Source: Ruminococcus sp. UBA3280
GTDB lineage: Bacteria; Bacillota; Clostridia; Oscillospirales; Ruminococcaceae
Assembly (NCBI GenBank): GCA_002362175.1
Contig: DETU01000050.1
Location: 13,913-38,548, forward strand
Reading direction: 5' to 3'
Length of the DNA: 24,636 bases
Shown: piece by piece, positions 8,188 to 14,418 of the stretch
Numbering within the stretch: the stretch's first letter is position 1
Layout: each line of letters opens with the position of its first letter
Notes under the pieces: generated by a model
What the model was told of the DNA's origin: nothing
The model's input: the letters and a program-made list of their open reading frames with translations, nothing else
Database searches by the model: none
Position numbers and translations under genes: made by a program

Positions 8188-8526
8188 TCATGTTGACATA
8201 TCCTCTATAAATTTTCTCAGTTCTTCTTCGGATTCCATTACAATGCCGTCTGTCAGTTCTTCACGGTCATAATCGGAAAGAAGTGATACATCATAATCAA
8301 TGACTTTGTAAGGCTTGTCGCCTGTACCACGAAATACCCCTATTTTCCCGTTATATTCACGGACTATACATTCAGGCTGAACTATTTCGGGAACGTTTGC
8401 GGCAAATTTCGTCTGTATCTTATTATGTCGGACAGTCTGTGCAAGTGTACATATGGTTATAAATCCCGAAACCGTCACCGCTGTGAATATGGTAAAAAAT
8501 ACTTTTCGGTTGATGATTTTTTTCAT
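8188..8526 (-). CDS. Small single-pass membrane protein with BofC C-terminal-like domain
   Basis: The 112-residue protein has an N-terminal hydrophobic segment (about residues 6-28) and an extracytoplasmic domain. That domain begins CIVREYNGKIGVFRG and ends with YDREELTDGIVMESEEELRKFIED. The 'REYNGKIGVF ... LP/LL-x-DxxxLxxGI ... SxEELxxxLED' pattern is what I know from short clostridial proteins annotated as BofC C-terminal domain proteins. The true BofC of Bacillus is longer and acts in sporulation checkpoint control. The ATG at 8526 is preceded by AGGGAG at normal spacing; an upstream in-frame ATG at 8688 would cross the divergent PBP promoter and is rejected. Function is unknown; closeness to spoIIA is suggestive only. 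Confidence 0.7.
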   Translation of the reverse strand: MKKIINRKVFFTIFTAVTVSGFITICTLAQTVRHNKIQTKFAANVPEIVQPECIVREYNGKIGVFRGTGDKPYKVIDYDVSLLSDYDREELTDGIVMESEEELRKFIEDMST

Positions 8527-8580
8527 AAATATCACTCCCTTGCTGAATTTACTGTGAATATTATTGGCGGTTTTTGCTAA

Positions 8581-8586
8581 ATTATA
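8581..8586 (-). promoter_or_regulatory. Candidate -10 element for the BofC-like gene
   Basis: On the minus strand this reads TATAAT, 55 bases upstream of the ATG at 8526. The hexamer 17 bases upstream (TTCCGA) is a poor -35 match, so the promoter is only tentative. It lies back to back with the strong PBP promoter at 8615-8643. Confidence 0.4.
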
Positions 8587-8614
8587 CAAATTGATGTTTT
8601 TTTTCGGAAAACCC

Positions 8615-8643
8615 TTAACAACTGAGAAAAAATGTGGTATAAT
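8615..8643 (+). promoter_or_regulatory. Sigma-A promoter for the class A PBP gene
   Basis: TTAACA (8615-8620) and TATAAT (8638-8643) are separated by 17 bases, close to consensus. The predicted start near 8650 lies downstream of the in-frame ATG at 8646, which therefore cannot be the translation start. This forces the start to 8709 and gives a leader of about 59 bases. Confidence 0.8.
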
Positions 8644-8668
8644 AAATGTATATTTATATAAATACTGG

Positions 8669-8698
8669 AAAGGAGCTGTTACCGTCACTGTACGGTGA
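8669..8698 (+). promoter_or_regulatory. Shine-Dalgarno plus hairpin in the PBP leader
   Basis: AAAGGAG at 8669-8675 is the only strong ribosome binding site before the PBP ATG at 8709, yet it is 33 bases away. Between them is an inverted repeat, TTACCGT (8679-8685) and ACGGTGA (8692-8698), around a 6-base loop. Folding would shorten the effective spacing to about 13. A weaker GGTGA at 8694-8698 lies 10 bases from the ATG and is inside the hairpin arm. Confidence 0.5.
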
Positions 8699-8708
8699 AT
8701 CTGAAAAA

Positions 8709-11339
8709 ATGAAAAATAAAAATAATACTGCTCAGCAGGGCGGACAGAAAAATAACCGCCGTAAGAAAAAACAGAGTCTGCCGGTCAGGATACTAAAGAA
8801 ACTGGTGGCTGTAATTGCAACAACTCTGCTTTCGCTGTTCCTTGTAATGATTATTACGGGTACGATTGTTGCAACTGCGTTGACTGTATATGTACTTGAC
8901 TTTATGGACGACTCAACCAGCATTACCCTTCAGGAACTTGAATCAGGAAGTGATACCTATTTTTACGGTATTCAGGAAGATGAGGACGGAGACGAGGAAA
9001 TTGTTATACTTAACCGTGTAAAAACCGACGTTCAGCGTATCCCCGTATCTATTGACAGAGTTCCCCAGCACGTCAGAAATGCTTTTGTCTACACGGAGGA
9101 CGAACGTTTCTATGTTCACGAGGGTGTTGACTATAAACGTACCCTTTCGGCATTTCTGAATATGTTCTTGCATTTCTATGACACAAATCAGGGTGGTTCT
9201 ACTATTACCCAACAGCTTATCAAGAATCTGACGGGTGACGACGAACAGTCGCCTCAACGTAAAATACGTGAAATTTTCAGTGCCATGCAGCTTGAAAAGA
9301 CTTACACAAAAGACGAGATTCTTGAAGAATATCTCAATTATATCGGTTTCGGCGGTCCTATAAACGGCATACAACTTGCGTCTATCCGTTATTTCGGGAA
9401 GAACGTCGAGGAGCTGACCGTTCCCGAAGCGGCTGTGCTTGCGGCTATACCAAAATCACCGCAGTATTATGGTCCTTTTGTTGAAACTTATGACTATGAT
9501 GACAATCTTATAGTTGACGGTAAAGCAAACAACAAGGAACGTCAGCAGTATGTTTTGTATCAGCTTTACAAGAACGGTGCGATTACATTCGACGAATATC
9601 AGAAGTATTTAAATACAAAGCTTGTTTATACCGATTCTGAAGAATATCTCCGTCTGCACCCTGAGGACAGGGCAGAGGAACTTGAACAGGAACAGACGGC
9701 TTATTCATGGGTTGTTGATGCAATGTACTATGAAGTGGCGGATTTCCTTATGGAAGAATACAACATTGACCAGGCGGAAGCTATCAAGCGTATAAATAAG
9801 GGCGGTTACAAGATTTATTCAACCGTTGATGACAATATGCAGAAGTATGTTGAAGAAAAATTCCTTGACCTTGGTAATCTCGTCAATGTTGACAGCGTAA
9901 GAAGATGGGCTGATATTGACGGCGACGGTGAAAGTGAGGAATATTTACCGCACGTTGCTTTCGTTGCACTCAATTATGACGGTTCTGTAAAAGCACTTGC
10001 AGGTGACTGGGGCGAAAAGACAACATCTCTTTCAACAAGCTATGCCGTTCAGGAACGCCGTCAGGTAGGTTCTACAATGAAGCCTATTTCAACATATGCA
10101 CTTGCACTTGAAAATGATATTATTCACTGGGGTTCACCGTTCCGTGATGAGCCTATAATGAAGGACTCAAACGGCAAGCCGTGGCCTACAAACTATGGTA
10201 ATACTCTTTCTTATGGTACTCACAGCGTTTACTATTTCTTACAGCAGTCATTTAATACTGTTCCGGCACAGCTTTGTCAGACTCTTACTCCCGAAGCTGT
10301 ATATGACTTTTGTACCAAAAATCTCGGTCTTGAACTTGACGAGACAGGAGACAAGGCTATTGCTCCACTTGCTCTCGGTGCTTTGACTTACGGTATCACT
10401 CTTGAAAACCTTGTAAACGCTTATCTGCCTTACGGAAACAAGGGTATTTATAATGAAGCACATATCGTTACAAGAATTGAGGACAGCAATCAGGAAGTTA
10501 TTTACGAAAATAACGGTAATCCACATCAGGCGGTAAGTGATGAGACAGCTTGGGTTATGAACAGACTTCTCAAGAACGTCGTTGAAAACGGTACGGGTAC
10601 AGCCGCAAGACTCAGCAATAAGGTTGTTGTCGGTAAGACAGGTACAACTGATAACTGGTACGATGAAGCATTTGTAGGTCTTACAAGGGACTTTGTAGCA
10701 GGTATTACAGTAGGTTACAAATATAACAACATCAATCTCTGTCTGCCTTCAAACTTCAAATCTGCACAGGTATGGCAGAATATTATAGGTGAATATGCAA
10801 ATACAATGTTTGAGGATACGGGTGCGGACTTTGACCCTGTTGAATCGGTTGTTGAAGCTCCTATGTGTTCGTACAGCGGAATGATTGCAGGACAGTATTG
10901 TCCGAAGGGCGTTACAGGTTATTGGAAGTCAACGAATAAACCTGTCTGCACAGGTTCACATTCAGGTTCGCTTTCAAACGGCTATACAAGCAAAAATTCA
11001 TCATCAAGCAGTAACAGTTCGTCAAACAACAGTACAAGCAACAGTTATAATAATTATAATAATAATTATTCTTATGACAACAGTTATAACAATAATAATA
11101 ACTATGGCGGTAATGATTACAGCAGTGGTAACGACTATAACTATGGTGGTAACGATTATAGCGGTGGTAACGACTATACAGGCGGTAATGACTATACAGG
11201 CGGTAATGACTACAGCGGTGGTAACGACTATAGTGGCGGTAACGACTATAGTGGCGGTAACGATTACAGCGGTGGTGACTCTACAGGCGGTTACGATACA
11301 AGCGGAGGAAATTGGGGTACTGGTGACAGTACATGGTAA
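8709..11339 (+). CDS. Class A penicillin-binding protein (transglycosylase/transpeptidase) with repeat tail
   Basis: This 876-residue bifunctional PBP of PBP1a type polymerises and crosslinks peptidoglycan. A basic cytoplasmic N-terminus is followed by a membrane anchor (about residues 28-58). The GT51 domain carries the catalytic Glu130 in TEDERFY and the GGSTITQQLIKN and RKIREIFSAMQLE motifs. The transpeptidase domain has Ser455 of STMK, the SFN motif at 514-516 and KTGT at 643. The C-terminus from about residue 760 is a low-complexity Ser/Asn/Tyr/Gly tail with eight GGNDY(S/T) units. I chose ATG 8709 because the sigma-A promoter places transcription start after the ATG at 8646. A terminator follows, so it is probably monocistronic. 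All catalytic residues are present. Confidence 0.93.
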   Translation: MKNKNNTAQQGGQKNNRRKKKQSLPVRILKKLVAVIATTLLSLFLVMIITGTIVATALTVYVLDFMDDSTSITLQELESGSDTYFYGIQEDEDGDEEIVILNRVKTDVQRIPVSIDRVPQHVRNAFVYTEDERFYVHEGVDYKRTLSAFLNMFLHFYDTNQGGSTITQQLIKNLTGDDEQSPQRKIREIFSAMQLEKTYTKDEILEEYLNYIGFGGPINGIQLASIRYFGKNVEELTVPEAAVLAAIPKSPQYYGPFVETYDYDDNLIVDGKANNKERQQYVLYQLYKNGAITFDEYQKYLNTKLVYTDSEEYLRLHPEDRAEELEQEQTAYSWVVDAMYYEVADFLMEEYNIDQAEAIKRINKGGYKIYSTVDDNMQKYVEEKFLDLGNLVNVDSVRRWADIDGDGESEEYLPHVAFVALNYDGSVKALAGDWGEKTTSLSTSYAVQERRQVGSTMKPISTYALALENDIIHWGSPFRDEPIMKDSNGKPWPTNYGNTLSYGTHSVYYFLQQSFNTVPAQLCQTLTPEAVYDFCTKNLGLELDETGDKAIAPLALGALTYGITLENLVNAYLPYGNKGIYNEAHIVTRIEDSNQEVIYENNGNPHQAVSDETAWVMNRLLKNVVENGTGTAARLSNKVVVGKTGTTDNWYDEAFVGLTRDFVAGITVGYKYNNINLCLPSNFKSAQVWQNIIGEYANTMFEDTGADFDPVESVVEAPMCSYSGMIAGQYCPKGVTGYWKSTNKPVCTGSHSGSLSNGYTSKNSSSSSNSSSNNSTSNSYNNYNNNYSYDNSYNNNNNYGGNDYSSGNDYNYGGNDYSGGNDYTGGNDYTGGNDYSGGNDYSGGNDYSGGNDYSGGDSTGGYDTSGGNWGTGDSTW
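11106..11270 (+). repeat. 18-bp tandem repeat encoding GGNDY(S/T) in the PBP tail
   Basis: The PBP tail contains eight copies of the hexapeptide GGNDYS or GGNDYT plus one variant (SGNDYNY). It is preceded by an Asn/Ser/Tyr-rich stretch and followed by GGDSTGG. The period is 18 bases with synonymous differences among copies (GGC/GGT, AAT/AAC, GAC/GAT), so the array is not a very recent expansion. It lies outside the membrane and after the transpeptidase domain. Confidence 0.9.
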
Positions 11340-11372
11340 AGTGATATTAAAAATCACTGATTTATAAAAAAT

Positions 11373-11402
11373 TATACCGGTTAACTCAGATTAACCGGTA
11401 TA
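11373..11402 (+). terminator. Hairpin terminator after the PBP gene
   Basis: A perfect 12-bp inverted repeat, TATACCGGTTAA (11373-11384) and its complement (11391-11402), surrounds a 6-base loop. The plus-strand U tract is weak (TTTGT). It lies between the PBP stop and the ribosome binding site of the methyltransferase gene, where a terminator or processing hairpin would be expected. Confidence 0.6.
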
Positions 11403-11419
11403 TTTGTAAGGAGAAAAAT

Positions 11420-12535
11420 ATGAATAATTCAATAAGACTTTGTTGTCCATGTCATTTCGGACTGGAAAGCGTTCTGAAATACGAAATAACCAAAATCGGC
11501 GGTACTGACCTTAAAGTAAGTGACGGTAAAGTAAGTTTTACAGGTGACGAAAATATACTTGCCCGTGCGAATATCTGTCTTTCAACTGCCGAACGTGTTC
11601 TTATTGAGCTTATAGAGTTCAGGGCAACCACTTTTGAGGAACTTTTTCAGGGTGTGAAAGCTATTGAACTCGAACGCTACATTAATCCGCAGGACGCTTT
11701 TCCCGTTAAGGGATATTCACTCAATTCCACACTTCACAGTGTTCCCGACTGTCAGTCAATTATTAAAAAAGCTGCCGTTGAACGTCTTAAATCAAAGTAC
11801 GGAATAAGCTGGTTTGAAGAAACTGGAGCGTCGGTACAGATTAAGTTCAGCATTTTAAAAGATGTTGTTACAATCTATCTCGATACAAGCGGTGTCGGAC
11901 TTCACAAGAGAGGCTACAGAAGAAATTCAAATGCCGCTCCTATAAAAGAGACCCTCGCAGCAGGTATTATTGACCTTGCCCGCGTACGACCTGATTCGAT
12001 AGTCTGTGACCCTTTCTGCGGAAGCGGTACGCTTCTTATTGAAGCAGGACTGAAAGCACTGAAAATTGCCCCCGGTATAAACAGACGTTTTTCAGCGGAA
12101 AAATGGAACAGTATAGACACTAAGGTATGGCAGGAGGAAAGAAGCCGTGCTATTGACAATGTTGACCGTTCGGCACAGTTTCAGGGAATAGGTTTCGATA
12201 TTGACGATTCTGCGGTTGCCCTTACTCTTGATAATGCACACAAAGCAGGAATAAAATCACGTCTGAAAATTGAACAGGCTGATATTTCAAAGTTCCGTCA
12301 GCCCGATAATTCCATTGTAATATGTAATCCGCCGTATGGTGAGAGACTTCTTGAAATCCGTGAAGCAGAAAATATTTATAAACAGATGGGCAGAGTTTTC
12401 GGAAAGGGAAGCGGACAGTCTGATTATATTATTTCACCTCATGAGGAATTTGAAAAGTTTTTCGCTAAAAACGCCAATAAACGTCGTAAACTCTATAACG
12501 GCATGATAAAGTGTCAGCTTTATATGTATTTCTGA
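11420..12535 (+). CDS. THUMP domain class I SAM-dependent rRNA methyltransferase (RlmL/YpsC type)
   Basis: The 371-residue protein has an N-terminal ferredoxin-like plus THUMP region (to about residue 155) and a Rossmann methyltransferase domain. Motif I reads CDPFCGSGTLLIEA (about 195-208) and the catalytic motif is NPPY (303-306), the signature of N2-guanine or N6-adenine methylases. In Gram-positives this family is YpsC-like, related to the RlmL half of the E. coli enzyme that makes m2G2445 in 23S rRNA. The exact target base is inference. TAAGGAG precedes the ATG at normal spacing and follows the hairpin at 11373-11402. Its stop is one base before the comF start, so the two are coupled. 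Confidence 0.92.
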   Translation: MNNSIRLCCPCHFGLESVLKYEITKIGGTDLKVSDGKVSFTGDENILARANICLSTAERVLIELIEFRATTFEELFQGVKAIELERYINPQDAFPVKGYSLNSTLHSVPDCQSIIKKAAVERLKSKYGISWFEETGASVQIKFSILKDVVTIYLDTSGVGLHKRGYRRNSNAAPIKETLAAGIIDLARVRPDSIVCDPFCGSGTLLIEAGLKALKIAPGINRRFSAEKWNSIDTKVWQEERSRAIDNVDRSAQFQGIGFDIDDSAVALTLDNAHKAGIKSRLKIEQADISKFRQPDNSIVICNPPYGERLLEIREAENIYKQMGRVFGKGSGQSDYIISPHEEFEKFFAKNANKRRKLYNGMIKCQLYMYF

Positions 12536-12536
12536 T

Positions 12537-13184
12537 ATGGACTACTTCTTAAAACGGAAAATTCTGCATCTGTTTTTTCCTAACCGCTGTCCCGTTTGTC
12601 AGGAGATTATAAATGCAGACGACCGTTTTTGTTCTGAATGTACGGACAGTCTGAAAATATATAACGGTAGTTTTGAAATAAGCGGAGTTGATAAATTCTG
12701 TGCCTGTTTTGAGTACGACGATAGTATAAAGCCCGCCGTTTTTCTTATCAAAGACGGAATATGCGGAAATTCTGCCCATGCGTTTGGCTCGTATCTTGCG
12801 GAAACCATTCAGAACAATGATATATTACATAAAACAGATATGATTGTACCTGTTCCCGTTTCAGTGAAATCAATGCGTAAACGTGGATATAATCAGACCG
12901 AACTTATAGCGGAAACAGTAAGGGCAAAGCTGGGGATTCCTGTTTGTTGTGCAGTAAGGAAAGTCCGTGAAACTGAAGAACAGAAAAAACTGGATATTAA
13001 CGGAAGAATGTCAAATCTGAAAAATGCGTTTAAAGTCTGTAGTCCCGAAAAGGTAAAGGGCAAGAATATTTTACTTATTGACGACGTATGCACCACAGGC
13101 AGTACATTTTCTGAAATTGCCCTTGTGCTGAAAGAAAGCGGAGCAGGTGAGATTTTCTGTGCGAGTGTCTGCAAAACGATGTAA
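12537..13184 (+). CDS. comF: ComF family phosphoribosyltransferase-like protein
   Basis: The 215-residue protein starts with a four-cysteine zinc finger (Cys18, Cys21, Cys32, Cys35), followed by the ComF phosphoribosyltransferase fold with PVPVSVKSMRKRGYNQTELIA and the PRPP loop ILLIDDVCTTGST near residue 180. ComF proteins assist natural transformation in Bacillus and relatives, working with the ComFA helicase; many non-competent bacteria also keep one. No comFA or comE gene is in this window, so a competence role cannot be claimed here. It starts one base after the methyltransferase stop. It ends convergently with the S41 protease gene, separated by a terminator hairpin. Confidence 0.9.
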   Translation: MDYFLKRKILHLFFPNRCPVCQEIINADDRFCSECTDSLKIYNGSFEISGVDKFCACFEYDDSIKPAVFLIKDGICGNSAHAFGSYLAETIQNNDILHKTDMIVPVPVSVKSMRKRGYNQTELIAETVRAKLGIPVCCAVRKVRETEEQKKLDINGRMSNLKNAFKVCSPEKVKGKNILLIDDVCTTGSTFSEIALVLKESGAGEIFCASVCKTM

Positions 13185-13192
13185 AAAAGTAA

Positions 13193-13215
13193 AAGGGTGC
13201 ATATTCTGCACCCTT
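13193..13215 (-). terminator. Terminator between comF and the S41 protease gene
   Basis: AAGGGTGCA (13193-13201) and TGCACCCTT (13207-13215) form a perfect 9-bp stem with a 5-base loop. On the minus strand it is followed by TTACTTTTTT, a good U tract. On the plus strand the following AACTTATT is weak, but it may still help end comF transcription. The hairpin overlaps the stop codon of the S41 gene. Confidence 0.8.
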
Positions 13216-14359
13216 AACTTATTCTATCGTTTATAATTTCAACAGCCTTGTTGTACTGTTCGTCTGTATCATCATTTTCGTTTTCAACGGTATAATCAGG
13301 AGTAAGTCCCACACCGTCGTAACATTCTGAAACGGAAGTTTTATATTCGGCAATTGTAAGCACGACAGCACCGCCGTTTGAAAGTTCTGTAGTTGTCTGC
13401 ATAACGCCCTTGCCGTAAGTTTGACTGCCTACCAGTTCAGCCTTGTCGAAATCTTTGAGAGACGCTGCGAACAGTTCAGCTGCACTTGCTGTATGACCGT
13501 TTATCAGAACAACCATGGGCAGATTTGTTTCGGACTTATCGGAATTTACTATAGTTTCGGTGTGTCCGTCACTGTATTCCGCAGTTGCTATAATTCCTTC
13601 AGGAAGAAGTGGGTCAAGACATTTTTCAAGTGAAGTGAGAAGTCCACCGCCGTTTTCACGGACATCAAATATAAATCCCTTTGCACCATCATTTTTAAGC
13701 TTTTCAAAAATGTCATTGAACTGCTGTGAAGTATTCTGTTTGAAACCGCTTATTTTTATATATCCTGCATTATTATCAAGCATTTCACCTGTTACCGTAA
13801 CTATATCAATATGACGGCGTGTAAGTGTGTAATCCCTGTCAGCTCCGTCATGACGTACAGTAATGGTTATTTCTTCTCCGTCAGTTCCCGACATTGATTC
13901 TATTGATTTATCAAATCCCATTTCAAGAACGTCAACACCGTTAACCGCAACTATAAAATCGTCAGGTTTAATGTCAGTTTCGCTGACGGGAGAATCAGGC
14001 ATAATTTCTGCAATTCTGATATATCCGTTTTCATCTTCTTCAAGGGTAAAACCAAGCCCCGTCATTTCACCTGCATTTTCACTCTTTTCGTCAGCAAATT
14101 CGTCTGCGGTGAGGTATCTTGAATATCTGTCATTAAGTCCCGAAATATAGCCTTTAAGGATACCGTCATTAATGTCGTTTTCGTCTATATCACCGTAAAA
14201 ATTTTCCCTTACATATGAATCAATGGCTTGCAGTGCATCATATTTTTCGGTTTTTTTACTGAAACTTTGCAGTGAGAAAAAGTATGTCAGAATAAAAGTT
14301 GTTGCCGAAGCAATCGCAATCAGACTTATCATTAAACCAAGACTGATTTTTTTGTTCAT
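13214..14359 (-). CDS. S41 family C-terminal processing peptidase (CtpA/PrcA type)
   Basis: The 381-residue protein has an N-terminal signal anchor (about residues 5-30), a helical N-terminal region, a PDZ domain (about 95-180, with GLGFTLEEDENG and PDDFIVAVNGVDV) and an S41 protease domain. The catalytic dyad is visible: Ser292 in NGHTASAAELFAAS and Lys317 in QTYGKGVMQ, 25 residues apart as usual for CtpA. Such proteases cleave exported proteins from the C-terminus and in several bacteria control levels of peptidoglycan hydrolases. It lies 59 bases after the M23 gene on the same strand, with a hairpin between them. The ribosome binding site is weak. Control of the neighbouring hydrolases is a reasonable hypothesis from position, not shown by the sequence. 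Confidence 0.93.
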   Translation of the reverse strand: MNKKISLGLMISLIAIASATTFILTYFFSLQSFSKKTEKYDALQAIDSYVRENFYGDIDENDINDGILKGYISGLNDRYSRYLTADEFADEKSENAGEMTGLGFTLEEDENGYIRIAEIMPDSPVSETDIKPDDFIVAVNGVDVLEMGFDKSIESMSGTDGEEITITVRHDGADRDYTLTRRHIDIVTVTGEMLDNNAGYIKISGFKQNTSQQFNDIFEKLKNDGAKGFIFDVRENGGGLLTSLEKCLDPLLPEGIIATAEYSDGHTETIVNSDKSETNLPMVVLINGHTASAAELFAASLKDFDKAELVGSQTYGKGVMQTTTELSNGGAVVLTIAEYKTSVSECYDGVGLTPDYTVENENDDTDEQYNKAVEIINDRIS

Positions 14360-14389
14360 TTTCTATCATCGCTTTCTGTATAAAGAAAC

Positions 14390-14409
14390 GGGCAGTTTTT
14401 ATACTGCCC
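14390..14409 (-). terminator. Hairpin between the first M23 gene and the S41 gene
   Basis: GGGCAGT (14390-14396) and ACTGCCC (14403-14409) form a 7-bp stem with a 6-base loop. In the direction of transcription (minus) it is followed by GTTTCTTTAT, a broken U tract, so it may be a partial terminator. On the plus strand a better T run follows. It would lower S41 expression relative to the hydrolases. Confidence 0.55.
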
Positions 14410-14418
14410 ATTTGTTTT

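Noticed and set aside
8527..8688. N-terminal extension of the BofC-like gene to 8688
   Set aside because: It would overlap the divergent PBP promoter and leader; ATG 8526 has AGGGAG upstream and begins a normal Lys-rich signal-anchor.
8646..8708. Upstream ATG at 8646 as PBP start
   Set aside because: The TTAACA/TATAAT promoter at 8615-8643 puts transcription start after this ATG, and it lacks a ribosome binding site; the encoded 21 residues look non-native before MKNKNN.
11022..11357. Minus-strand and alternative plus-strand ORFs over the PBP repeat tail
   Set aside because: These are Thr/Val/Ile-only translations of the 18-bp repeat in wrong frames; the PBP frame continues from a normal enzyme.
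13421..14150. Plus-strand ORFs opposite the S41 protease
   Set aside because: They are shadows of a gene with an intact PDZ domain and Ser/Lys dyad on the minus strand.
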